Source: Pseudomonadota bacterium (lineage in GTDB: Bacteria > Pseudomonadota > Gammaproteobacteria > Acidiferrobacterales > Acidiferrobacteraceae). From it: 6,041 nt of DNA. Below the pieces are notes generated by a model. That model was not told where the DNA came from and ran no database searches. It saw only the letters and a list, made by a program, of their open reading frames with translations. The stretch spans positions 1 to 6,041 of the forward strand of contig JAJZZU010000176.1 in the NCBI GenBank assembly GCA_021797365.1. The letters are read 5' to 3'. Positions 1-6,041 of this stretch are shown in pieces (position 1 is the stretch's first letter; every line of letters starts with the position of its first letter). The translations under genes were made by a program, and so were the position numbers.

Positions 1-227
1 AAGAGCGACAGTCCGGCGGCCCGCTCGGCCTCGCTCAAGGCCTTGGCCTCGTAGGGCTGATGGGTGACGGTGCCCGACAGGATGCGTCCCTTGCAGGTCC
101 CGCATGCGCCGTTGCGACAGCTGTAGGGCAGATGGAAGCCTTCGCGCACGGCCGCCTCGAGCAGCGTCTCTCCGGGGGCGGTGTCGAACTCGTGGCCGCT
201 TGGCTCGATTCGGACTTTCACGGACAT
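1..227 (-). CDS. 2Fe-2S ferredoxin-domain protein, probable NAD(P)H oxidoreductase N-terminus (partial)
   Basis: The gene reads leftward and its 3' end lies beyond the window; 75 codons are visible. The protein starts [14 protein letters not shown] and has the plant-type 2Fe-2S ligand motif [11 protein letters not shown] at residues 37-47, with Cys37, Cys42 and Cys45 as three cluster ligands. The fourth Cys is expected about 30 residues later, just past the edge. The stretch after the motif ([23 protein letters not shown], residues 50-72) resembles proteins annotated as CDP-6-deoxy-delta-3,4-glucoseen reductase, in which this domain precedes FAD- and NAD-binding domains and passes electrons from NAD(P)H. 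That full architecture is inferred, since only the ferredoxin domain is visible; a stand-alone ferredoxin is the alternative. The ATG at 227 is chosen because AAGGGA (complement of 231-236) lies 3 bases upstream and the domain begins right at this Met. It is divergent from the ABC operon. Confidence 0.88.
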   Translation of the reverse strand, partial: MSVKVRIEPSGHEFDTAPGETLLEAAVREGFHLPYSCRNGACGTCKGRILSGTVTHQPYEAKALSEAERAAGLSL

Positions 228-334
228 TGATCCCTTGGTAACGGAAACCGGGTGGTATTGTCGCCAAAAGCACGCGGCGGCGAAAGAGCGACCCCGCGCA
301 AACGCACCCGGGACGCGAGAAAATACCGCTCGTC

Positions 335-350
335 GGTGTCAGCGGACATC
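335..350. repeat. Short inverted repeat upstream of the operon promoter
   Basis: GGTGTC-AGCG-GACATC forms a dyad. The core TGTC (337-340) and GACA (345-348) pair perfectly around a 4-base centre, and the outer positions add one further match (335/350). The centre is at about 342.5, some 55 bases upstream of the predicted transcription start, which is where an activator site often lies. A dyad this short can arise by chance in GC-rich DNA, and I do not recognise it as the site of a known regulator. Confidence 0.2.
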
Positions 351-362
351 GCCCGCGCTCCG

Positions 363-391
363 TTGACAAAAAGCCGCCCTCGGCCTTTAAT
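363..391 (+). promoter_or_regulatory. Sigma-70 promoter of the ABC-mutM operon
   Basis: A perfect -35 box TTGACA (363-368) is followed after exactly 17 bases by TTTAAT (386-391), which matches the TATAAT consensus at 5 of 6 positions. Transcription should start near 398, leaving a leader of about 27 nt before the ATG at 425. That leader carries the Shine-Dalgarno AGGTGA (415-420). The region is AT-richer than its surroundings and faces the first gene of the operon. No other promoter of comparable quality is visible up to mutM. Confidence 0.75.
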
Positions 392-424
392 GCCGCCTAT
401 GCAGAGCGGGACCCAGGTGAGATC

Positions 425-1366
425 ATGAGCAATCCCGAGGTCCTCGTCGAGACCGACGCGGTCACGCGCTTCTACGGACGCCACGCGGCCGTGTCGGACA
501 TGAGCTTTGTGATACGTCGCGGCGAGGTGCTGGGCTTTCTCGGCCCCAACGGCGCGGGCAAAACCACCACCATGCAGATGCTAAGCGGCAACCTCGCGCC
601 GTCGTCGGGCCGCGTCCTGATTGCCGGACATGATATGCATGAGGCCCCGGAAAAGGCCAAGGCACACCTCGGCTACCTGCCGGAATACCCGCCCTTGTAC
701 CGGGAGTTCACGGTCGACGAGTATCTCGACTACGCGGCCGCGCTGCGGCGCATTCCGCGCAAGGCGCGGCGCGCGGCGCGCGAGCGCGCCAAGGCGCGCT
801 GCGGGCTCGGCGATGTCGGCGGGCGGCTTAGCGCCAACCTGTCGAAGGGCTTTCAGCAACGTGTGGGGCTCGCGCAGGCGATCATCCACGATCCGGACGT
901 GGTCATACTAGACGAGCCGACCGTGGGTCTCGACCCCATCCAGATCCGCGAGGTCCGCGCCCTCATTCGCGAACTCGGCCGCGAGCACGCCGTGATCCTG
1001 TCGACACACATCCTGCCGGAGGTGCAGGCGAGCTGCGACCGCGTTCAGATCATCCACAAGGGCCGACTGGTGCTAAGCGAGAACATCGATACGCTCATGG
1101 CGCGCATGGAGTCGCAGGCGCTCATCGCCGCATTTCGCAGGACCCCGAACCTGGATGCCATCGGCAAACTCACGGGGGTACGTTCGGTGACGGTGGACGA
1201 TGATGGCCGCGTGCGCATCCTCCACGAGCCGGGCGCCGATCCGACCGACGCGATCGTGCGGCTCGCCATAGAGCAAGACTGGGGATTGCGCGAGATCAAC
1301 CCCGAGCATTCCACGCTCGAATCGATATTTGTGGAATTGACAGGCGAATCGCCGGAGGCGGCATGA
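425..1366 (+). CDS. GldA-like ABC transporter ATP-binding protein
   Basis: This 313-residue protein is the cytoplasmic ATPase of an ABC-2 type system. Visible motifs in order: Walker A GPNGAGKTT (40-48), a Q-loop position reading YLPEYPPLY (84-92) with Glu in place of the usual Gln, signature LSKGFQQR (139-146) instead of LSGGQ, Walker B VVILDEP (159-165), D-loop GLDP (168-171) and switch His195 in STHIL. The LSKGF and YLPE variants are typical of the GldA/CcmA-like branch rather than defects. Residues from about 230 to the end form a C-terminal extension like the DUF4162 region of such ATPases. The ATG is preceded by AGGTGA four bases upstream and follows a strong promoter. The stop overlaps the next start as ATGA, so it is coupled to the permease. 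Its partners are the permease and two membrane-anchored proteins downstream. The substrate is unknown, and homology to a gliding-motility ATPase does not imply gliding here. Confidence 0.93.
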   Translation: MSNPEVLVETDAVTRFYGRHAAVSDMSFVIRRGEVLGFLGPNGAGKTTTMQMLSGNLAPSSGRVLIAGHDMHEAPEKAKAHLGYLPEYPPLYREFTVDEYLDYAAALRRIPRKARRAARERAKARCGLGDVGGRLSANLSKGFQQRVGLAQAIIHDPDVVILDEPTVGLDPIQIREVRALIRELGREHAVILSTHILPEVQASCDRVQIIHKGRLVLSENIDTLMARMESQALIAAFRRTPNLDAIGKLTGVRSVTVDDDGRVRILHEPGADPTDAIVRLAIEQDWGLREINPEHSTLESIFVELTGESPEAA

Positions 1367-2118
1367 TACGCACCATCGCCTGGCGCGAGTGGCGCGCGCT
1401 GTTTCTGTCGCCGCTTGCCTTCGTCATCCTCGGAGTCACGCAGATCATACTGGCGCGATTGTTCCTGGGACATGTGAACTTGTTTCTCATGATAGAGGGA
1501 CGTCTCACCACACTGCCGAACGCGCCCGGCCTCACGACGCTTGTCGCGACCCCCTTGCTCGGCAACGCCGGCGTCCTGCTTTTGCTCATCACACCGCTTG
1601 CCACCATGCGGCTTATCGCCGAAGAGCGTCACAACCGGACCTTGACTCTTTTGTATTCTTCGCCCGCGTCCCTTACCGAGATCGTGCTCGGCAAATACTT
1701 CGGCATCTTGGGCTTCTACGCGGTCATCATCCTCATGAGCCTTGCCATGCCGCTGTCTCTGCTCATAGGCGGGGGGCTCGATTGGGGGGCATTGGCCTGC
1801 GGTCTGCTGGGGCTCGTGTTGTTCGCATCGAGTCTCGCCGCCATCGGGCTTTTCATGTCGACCTTGACCCGCCATCCGGCGGTCGCGGCCATGGGCACCT
1901 TTGGGGCCGTGTTCTTTCTATGGATCATCGACTACGCCGGACATGGACGCGGCGCAGGCGGCGCGCTCGTGGGCTACCTCTCGATCGTGAACCATTACGA
2001 GCCCTTTTTGCGTGGACTCTTCGACACCTCGAATGTCGCCTACTATCTGGTGCTTACCGCGACCTTCCTCGTCTTTAGCGTGCGCCGGCTCGAAACCGAC
2101 CGCCTGGGGACGCGATGA
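1363..2118 (+). CDS. GldF-like ABC-2 type permease
   Basis: This 251-residue integral membrane protein has about six hydrophobic segments (near residues 17-36, 66-84, 112-135, 143-166, 173-189 and 226-241), the usual ABC-2 permease topology. After the second segment comes the characteristic family stretch from Glu87 (EERHNRTLTLLYSSP, 87-101) followed by LGKYFG (109-114), which in ABC-2 permeases lies at the cytoplasmic coupling face. The N-terminus begins with the typical IAWREWRALFLSP. The start overlaps the ATPase stop in ATGA and has GGAGG at 1354-1358, four bases upstream. It presumably forms the membrane channel driven by the preceding ATPase, probably as a homodimer because only one permease gene is present. 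In many relatives the permease is fused to the GldG-like part; here they are separate genes. The transported substrate cannot be deduced. Confidence 0.92.
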   Translation: MIRTIAWREWRALFLSPLAFVILGVTQIILARLFLGHVNLFLMIEGRLTTLPNAPGLTTLVATPLLGNAGVLLLLITPLATMRLIAEERHNRTLTLLYSSPASLTEIVLGKYFGILGFYAVIILMSLAMPLSLLIGGGLDWGALACGLLGLVLFASSLAAIGLFMSTLTRHPAVAAMGTFGAVFFLWIIDYAGHGRGAGGALVGYLSIVNHYEPFLRGLFDTSNVAYYLVLTATFLVFSVRRLETDRLGTR

Positions 2119-3443
2119 ACTGGGATCGGGCGGTAACCGCCGGCGGGCGCGGACTCTTTGTGGTGCTGTGGCTCGTAGTAGCGGCGCTCGCGCTGTACGC
2201 GGCGGCCCGCTTCCACTACGTGGCGGACTGGACGGCCAACGGGCGCAACAGCTTGAGTCGGCCGAGCGTGCATATCGTACGTTCCCTGCATGCCCCGGTG
2301 GAGATCACAGCCTTTGCCCGTGGCGCGCGGATACGCCAAGGGCTTGACGCACTCATCGCCAAATACCGGCGAGTGGATTCAGACATCCATCTGAAATTCG
2401 TAAACCCCGACAAGCACCCGGCCCTGGTGCGCCACCTCGACATCGGCTTCAACGGGGAACTCGAGATCCGCTACCAGGGGCGGCAGGCCCTGGTGTCCAG
2501 CCCCTCGGAGAGTGGTATCACGAATGCCCTCGCGCGGCTTGAACGGACCGGTATCCGTCGACTCACCTTCCTCACGGGAAACGGGGAGCGCAGGGTACAG
2601 GACCAATCCGGCCTCGGCCTGTCGTCATGGGCAAGGGAGCTGCGCGCGCGCGGCTTTACCGTCACATCCGCCAACATCAGCAAGGGCGCGCTTTCACCGC
2701 AGACCCAAGGCGTCGTGGTCATCGCCGACCCGCGCGTACGCTTTCTGGCAGGCGAGGTCACCACGCTCCAGGACTTCGTCAAGGCCGGTGGCAACCTCCT
2801 CATCATGCTCGAACCGGGTCATGCCGAAGGCCTCTCCCCGCTCCTTGTAAAGATGGGCATGCGCGTGCGCAAGGGCTATGCGGTTGATCCGGCCTCGAGC
2901 CTGCTCACTGGCGCAAGCCCGGACTTCATCGCCATCCGCCACTATCCGAATCTCGGGCCGGTGCGCGGCATGCATCTCGTGACGGTGTTCCCAACCGCCG
3001 CGGCGCTCGCCCTGAAGCCCACCCATGGCCTGAAACCCATCCCTATCCTTGCGACCGGCACCGACGCCTGGACCCAGGAGGCACGACTCGCGGGCCTGGT
3101 GTCGCCGCCGCCCGGCATCACACCCTCGGCGCTCACCATCGGCGCGGCCCTCGAGCGCCCCTATAAAAACGGGAAGCAGCGCCTCGTGGTCCTGGGTGAC
3201 AGCGATTTCGCCGCCAACAGCTACATCGGCGAGGGCGGCAACCTGGCGCTGGCGATGAATCTCGCCAATTGGCTTGCGCACGACGACGCGTTCATCAATC
3301 TCCCAAACCGCGCCTCCCCGGACCTCACGCTCACCCTCACAAGCGCCGAGGAGGATGTCATCGCCTTTGGGTTCCTGCTGGTGCTGCCGCTGCTCTTGCT
3401 GGGGGCCGGCGTTGCGGTCTGGTGGCGGAGACGGCGGCTATGA
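2115..3443 (+). CDS. GldG-like ABC-associated membrane protein (ABC_transp_aux family)
   Basis: This 442-residue protein is anchored at both ends, with a hydrophobic helix at about residues 13-31 and another at about 415-437 followed by the basic tail RRRRL. The roughly 380 residues between should lie outside the cytoplasmic membrane. Family hallmarks are the segment after the first helix (DWTANGRNSLS), the strand-turn FLTGNGERR (152-160) that opens the GldG/IFT52-like domain, and VLGDSDFAAN (359-368) near its end. It is thought to act as an auxiliary subunit of the ABC complex, not as a classical lipoprotein substrate-binding protein; its molecular role in proteobacteria is unknown. The start overlaps the permease stop in ATGA, with GGGGA (2106-2110) four bases upstream. 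The stop overlaps the next start in the same way. Confidence 0.88.
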   Translation: MNWDRAVTAGGRGLFVVLWLVVAALALYAAARFHYVADWTANGRNSLSRPSVHIVRSLHAPVEITAFARGARIRQGLDALIAKYRRVDSDIHLKFVNPDKHPALVRHLDIGFNGELEIRYQGRQALVSSPSESGITNALARLERTGIRRLTFLTGNGERRVQDQSGLGLSSWARELRARGFTVTSANISKGALSPQTQGVVVIADPRVRFLAGEVTTLQDFVKAGGNLLIMLEPGHAEGLSPLLVKMGMRVRKGYAVDPASSLLTGASPDFIAIRHYPNLGPVRGMHLVTVFPTAAALALKPTHGLKPIPILATGTDAWTQEARLAGLVSPPPGITPSALTIGAALERPYKNGKQRLVVLGDSDFAANSYIGEGGNLALAMNLANWLAHDDAFINLPNRASPDLTLTLTSAEEDVIAFGFLLVLPLLLLGAGVAVWWRRRRL

Positions 3444-4321
3444 GCCTTACGAGGCAGGGCCTTGCCAATGGTGCGCTTGTGGTCGTGGCAGGCGTGCTCG
3501 CCTGGGTCCTGTGGTCGCGGCCCGGGCCACGGCCGCAGACGCCGGCCCCGCGACTCGCCCCGGTCAAAAGTACGGCCATCACCGCGATCACGATCACGCG
3601 CCCCGGTCGGCCGACGATCCGATTGCACCAGACGGCGGGGCACTGGCAGCTCGTGCAACCCTTCAAGGCCCGCGCCGCGCGCTTTCGCGTGGAGGCCCTC
3701 ACGGACATCGTCGATGTCAGGCCGCACGACCGCTTCGCGGCGCCGAGCCGACCGCTCGGCGCCTTTGGCCTGGCGCCACCGCAGGCGATCGTGACCTTGA
3801 ATCACAGGCGCATCCTCATCGGTCGACGCCGGCCGTTTGGGGATCTCCGTTATGTCTTGATCGGGCACACCATCGCCCTGGTACCGGCCGAGATCATCCA
3901 TCCGCGCCGACTTACAAGCGACAGCTTCTTGAGCACCCGGCTGCTTGGCGACCACATCCATCCGGTGAGCTTCTCGCTACCGGATCTGACGGTGACCCGC
4001 CATGACGGTATCTGGCACGCCACCCCAAGCCCCGCCCAGGTCTCCAATGACCGCATAAACGGCTTCGTGGACGCGTGGCGCTACGCGCGCGCGCTGTCTG
4101 TCACCCGCTACCATGGCGCCGCCGTAACCGGACGCGTCGTCATCCATTACCATGAACGGGGCACCAGCAAGACGCCGGCCCGCCATACCCTCGTCATCGA
4201 CATCCTGGCGACCCATCCGGAGCTCGTATTGCTAAGACCGGACCAGGGGCTCGAGTATCACTTTCCGCAGGAGATCGGCGAACGCCTGCTCGCGATCCGC
4301 CCCGGTGCCCGAACTTCCTGA
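3440..4321 (+). CDS. DUF4340 domain protein, membrane anchored
   Basis: This 293-residue protein has one N-terminal hydrophobic segment (about residues 8-25) followed by a proline-rich linker and a soluble part rich in beta-strand-like sequence. That architecture and its place directly after a GldG-like gene match DUF4340 proteins, whose function is unknown. Within it, short repeating stretches such as GHWQLVQPF and GIWHATPSP followed by helical segments resemble the repeated units seen in this family. An open frame extends upstream to 3269, but the ATG at 3440 is the right start: it overlaps the previous stop as ATGA, has CGGAG (3426-3430) nine bases upstream, and places the membrane anchor at the N-terminus. 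The 3' end overlaps mutM by 17 bases. It probably works outside the membrane with the GldG-like protein, but this is inference from context. Confidence 0.82.
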   Translation: MSLTRQGLANGALVVVAGVLAWVLWSRPGPRPQTPAPRLAPVKSTAITAITITRPGRPTIRLHQTAGHWQLVQPFKARAARFRVEALTDIVDVRPHDRFAAPSRPLGAFGLAPPQAIVTLNHRRILIGRRRPFGDLRYVLIGHTIALVPAEIIHPRRLTSDSFLSTRLLGDHIHPVSFSLPDLTVTRHDGIWHATPSPAQVSNDRINGFVDAWRYARALSVTRYHGAAVTGRVVIHYHERGTSKTPARHTLVIDILATHPELVLLRPDQGLEYHFPQEIGERLLAIRPGARTS

Positions 4322-5120
4322 GGTCGAGACCACCCGCCGGGGGCTCATCCCGTGGATGCGCGGGGCGCGGATCGCCGATCTCGTGGTGCGCGATCGCCGC
4401 CTGCGCTGGCCGATCGCGCCCGATCTCGGCGCGCGCCTGCGCGGTCGCACGATCAAGGACATCGGCCGGCGCGGCAAATACCTGCTGGTGTGGCTCGACC
4501 GCGGGGCGCTGATCCTGCATCTGGGTATGTCCGGGAGCCTGCGCGTGGTGGGTGACACACCCGCCGGACCGCACGACCCCTTCGATCTCGTATTGGCCGG
4601 CGACCCACGGATGCGTGTCCGTCTGCGCGACCCACGCCGTTTCGGGGCCTTGCTCCATAGCGACGACCCGCTCTCCCACCCGCTCATCGCCACGCTCGGC
4701 CCGGAACCCCTCGAGGCAGGCTTCGACGGCCGCTACCTGCACGAGCGGGCCCGCGGACGGACCGTCGCCATCCGCGACCTGCTCCTAAACGGCCATGTCG
4801 TCGCCGGTATCGGCAATATCTATGCCAATGAGGCCCTGTTCGAGGCCGGCATCCACCCACGCCGGCCGGCAGGACGCATCAGCGCGGGGCGCTATGACGC
4901 GCTCGCCGGCGCCATAATCGCGGTCCTGTCGCAGGCGCTGTCGGCAGGGGGTACGACCTTGAAGGATTTCGCCGCAAGCGACGGGCAACCGGGGTATTTT
5001 CAGCAGCAGCTGCGCGTCTATGGGCGCGCCGGAGCGCCCTGCCCGCGTTGCGCGGCGCCGATCGCACGGCTGACGGCAGGCGCGCGCAGCAGCTATTATT
5101 GCCCAAGGTGTCAACACTAG
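4305..5120 (+). CDS. mutM: Formamidopyrimidine-DNA glycosylase (Fpg/MutM)
   Basis: This 271-residue bifunctional glycosylase/AP lyase removes 8-oxoguanine and formamidopyrimidines from DNA and cuts the resulting abasic site in base-excision repair. All key elements are visible: PELPEVE right after the initiator, giving the catalytic N-terminal Pro and the adjacent Glu after Met removal; Lys58 in GRRGKYLL; the lesion-gap residues Met75 (HLGMSGSL) and Arg112-Phe113 (DPRRFG); GIGNIYANEALF (168-179); GGTTLKDF with Lys220; and a C-terminal zinc finger with Cys246, Cys249, Cys266 and Cys269. The length is normal for the family. The start codon is GTG, fixed by the obligatory Pro-Glu next to it. It lies inside the DUF4340 gene with no good Shine-Dalgarno close by, so translation probably depends on ribosomes finishing the upstream gene. 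The protein looks intact and active. Confidence 0.98.
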   Translation: MPELPEVETTRRGLIPWMRGARIADLVVRDRRLRWPIAPDLGARLRGRTIKDIGRRGKYLLVWLDRGALILHLGMSGSLRVVGDTPAGPHDPFDLVLAGDPRMRVRLRDPRRFGALLHSDDPLSHPLIATLGPEPLEAGFDGRYLHERARGRTVAIRDLLLNGHVVAGIGNIYANEALFEAGIHPRRPAGRISAGRYDALAGAIIAVLSQALSAGGTTLKDFAASDGQPGYFQQQLRVYGRAGAPCPRCAAPIARLTAGARSSYYCPRCQH

Positions 5121-5139
5121 CGGCGTCTTGGCCTATACT
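5111..5139 (+). promoter_or_regulatory. Possible promoter of the dynamin-like gene
   Basis: TATACT (5134-5139) matches the -10 consensus at 5 of 6 positions. Seventeen bases upstream, TCAACA (5111-5116) matches the -35 consensus at 4 of 6. The -35 would sit in the last codons of mutM, and the start point would be near 5146, giving a short leader of about 36 nt. It may add to read-through from the operon. The -35 match is only fair. Confidence 0.4.
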
Positions 5140-5158
5140 GTGCAAGCGGCCTCAAGAC
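5125..5158. repeat. Imperfect inverted repeat around the putative -10 box
   Basis: GTCTTGGCC (5125-5133) pairs with GGCCTCAAGAC (5148-5158): six base pairs, a two-base bulge, then three more pairs, with a 14-base loop that contains the TATACT box. As DNA it could be an operator overlapping the -10 region. As RNA it is a weak hairpin after the mutM stop and has no following U-run, so it does not look like an intrinsic terminator. The biological role is unproven. Confidence 0.25.
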
Positions 5159-5181
5159 CGCACACGCAGGGGGCGCGGGAC

Positions 5182-6041
5182 ATGAATCAAACAGCGATCG
5201 AGCAGCGCTTCGAGGCCTATGGGCTATGGCGCCGCGACCTCGCGCAGGCGTTAGTCGAACTGCGGACATGGCTTGTGGAGCATGGCTTGAGCCAGCCGCA
5301 CAGCGACCTCCACCTGGAGCGCATGCACAACGTCCTGCGCGACGACAAGCTCTATCTCGCCTTCGTCGCCGAATTTTCACGTGGCAAGTCCGAACTCATC
5401 AACGCCCTGTTCTTCGGTGAACAGGGCCGGCGCATCCTGCCCTCGAGCGCCGGGCGCACGACCATGTGCCCGACCGAACTCTTTTACGAGGCCGAGCGTC
5501 CGGCCTGCATCCGCCTGTTACCGATCGAGACCCGCCGTAACGGCGCTACGATTGCAGAGTTCAAGGGATTTCCCGACGAGTGGCAGACGATCGCCCTGGA
5601 TGTCAACAACCCACAGGATACGGCCGAGGCCCTGCGTCACATCGCCGAGGTCAAGCGGGTGCCCGCGGAAGAGGCCCGCGCCCTGGGGCTCACCGTCACC
5701 AGCGACATCACCAAAACCGGCGCCACGGTCAATGCCGAAGGGGAGGTCGAGATCCCGCGCTGGCGCTATGCGCTCATCAATTTTCCCCACCCGCTTTTGT
5801 CCGAAGGGCTTGTGATCCTGGATACCCCGGGACTGAACGCCCTGGGAGCGGAGCCGGAACTGACCCTGAACACCCTGCCCAACGCGCACGCCATCCTGTT
5901 CGTGCTGGCCGCCGATACCGGCGTGACGCAGTCGGAGATCTCGGTGTGGCGCGACCACGTGGCCGGCAGTCACAAGGGGCGTCTCGTGGTCCTGAACAAG
6001 GTCGACGGGCTGTGGGACGACCTACGTCACCGCCGCGACGT
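5182..6041 (+). CDS. Dynamin-like large GTPase (partial, C-terminus beyond window)
   Basis: The frame is open to the right edge, with 286 codons visible. An N-terminal helical stretch (about residues 1-55) precedes the GTPase domain. G1 is AEFSRGKS (63-70) with the nucleotide-binding Lys69-Ser70. G2 lies in GRTTMCPTE (91-99). G3 is DTPG (214-217) preceded by hydrophobic VIL. G4 is NKVD (272-275). The large spacing between G1 and G3 (about 145 residues) and the FSRGKSELINALF P-loop context point to bacterial dynamin-family proteins, not to small Ras-like or Era-type GTPases. Such proteins bind and remodel membranes or act in chromosome-associated processes; the job of this one is unknown. The middle, stalk and any membrane-binding parts are not visible. 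The ATG is chosen because AGGGGG (5168-5173) lies eight bases upstream; an in-frame GTG at 5140 lacks such a site. It follows mutM by 61 bp on the same strand. Confidence 0.87.
   Translation, partial: MNQTAIEQRFEAYGLWRRDLAQALVELRTWLVEHGLSQPHSDLHLERMHNVLRDDKLYLAFVAEFSRGKSELINALFFGEQGRRILPSSAGRTTMCPTELFYEAERPACIRLLPIETRRNGATIAEFKGFPDEWQTIALDVNNPQDTAEALRHIAEVKRVPAEEARALGLTVTSDITKTGATVNAEGEVEIPRWRYALINFPHPLLSEGLVILDTPGLNALGAEPELTLNTLPNAHAILFVLAADTGVTQSEISVWRDHVAGSHKGRLVVLNKVDGLWDDLRHRRD

Noticed and set aside
237..280. Possible minus-strand promoter for the ferredoxin gene (GACAAT with an upstream TTTCGC)
   Set aside because: The -10 matches at only 4 of 6 and the -35 at 3 of 6, too weak to annotate. 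The true promoter is not resolved.
181..484. Small open frames on both strands across the 228-424 gap (181-366 plus, 218-484 minus)
   Set aside because: They overlap the ferredoxin start, the promoter and the ATPase gene, and their translations are Arg-rich without motifs. The gap is better explained as a divergent regulatory region.
546..860. Non-consensus ABC motifs (Glu in the Q-loop, LSKGF signature) as signs of an inactive ATPase
   Set aside because: These variants are usual in the GldA-like branch of ABC-2 ATPases. Walker A, Walker B, D-loop and switch His are all intact.
1045..1875. Long minus-strand open frame of 276 codons opposite the ATPase and permease genes
   Set aside because: Its translation is a charged, low-complexity mix of Arg, Gln, Glu and Gly with no domain. 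It spans the junction of two well-supported plus-strand genes, so it is a shadow produced by high GC.
3269..3439. N-terminal extension of the DUF4340 frame starting at 3269
   Set aside because: It would overlap the GldG-like gene by 175 bases and put an Arg/Pro/His-rich stretch before the membrane anchor. The ATGA-coupled ATG at 3440 with CGGAG upstream is far better.
3221..3961. Minus-strand open frame of 246 codons opposite the GldG-like and DUF4340 genes
   Set aside because: It overlaps two supported genes and has no recognisable motif, membrane segment or clear ribosome binding site. It is a composition-driven shadow.
5121..5181. Intrinsic terminator after mutM
   Set aside because: The only hairpin candidate has a bulged stem, a 14-base loop and no T-run after it, so read-through into the GTPase gene cannot be excluded.

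Overview
The window is high-GC DNA, apparently bacterial and chromosomal. Its gene content (an E3-type 2Fe-2S ferredoxin/reductase, a GldA/F/G-like ABC system with a DUF4340 partner, Fpg/MutM and a dynamin-like GTPase) fits a gammaproteobacterium. The genus cannot be fixed from sequence alone; a chemolithotrophic or acidophilic gammaproteobacterial lineage is only a guess. I see no transposase, integrase, tRNA, rRNA, CRISPR array or phage gene, and coding density is very high.

Layout. The left edge (1-227, minus strand) holds the N-terminal part of a plant-type 2Fe-2S ferredoxin domain, most likely the front end of a CDP-6-deoxy-glucoseen-reductase-like NAD(P)H oxidoreductase. A gap of about 200 bp (228-424) separates it from a divergent plus-strand operon. 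This gap carries a near-consensus sigma-70 promoter (TTGACA, 17 bp, TTTAAT) and a small upstream dyad. The operon runs 425-5120 and has five tightly packed genes: a GldA-like ABC ATPase, a GldF-like ABC-2 permease, a GldG-like membrane-anchored periplasmic protein, a DUF4340 membrane-anchored protein and mutM (formamidopyrimidine-DNA glycosylase). The first four are joined by ATGA stop/start overlaps. mutM starts at a GTG lying 17 bases inside the DUF4340 gene.

After a 61-bp gap with a plausible promoter, a dynamin-like large GTPase begins at 5182 and runs off the right edge.

How the genes work together. The first four probably build one envelope complex: a cytoplasmic ATPase, a six-helix permease and two proteins with large extracytoplasmic parts. 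Homologous proteins are known from Bacteroidetes gliding motility (GldA/F/G), but nothing else in this window suggests gliding, and the substrate or mechanical job here is unknown. MutM is a housekeeping base-excision repair enzyme that appears to ride on this operon by translational coupling. The GTPase may remodel membranes, but no functional link to the operon can be shown from the sequence.

The most interesting parts are the uncharacterised ABC/GldG/DUF4340 module, its hard-wired coupling to mutM, and the dynamin-like GTPase with an atypical P-loop and a long insertion between its G2 and G3 motifs. I did not see clear evidence of a wholly new defence or mobile system.
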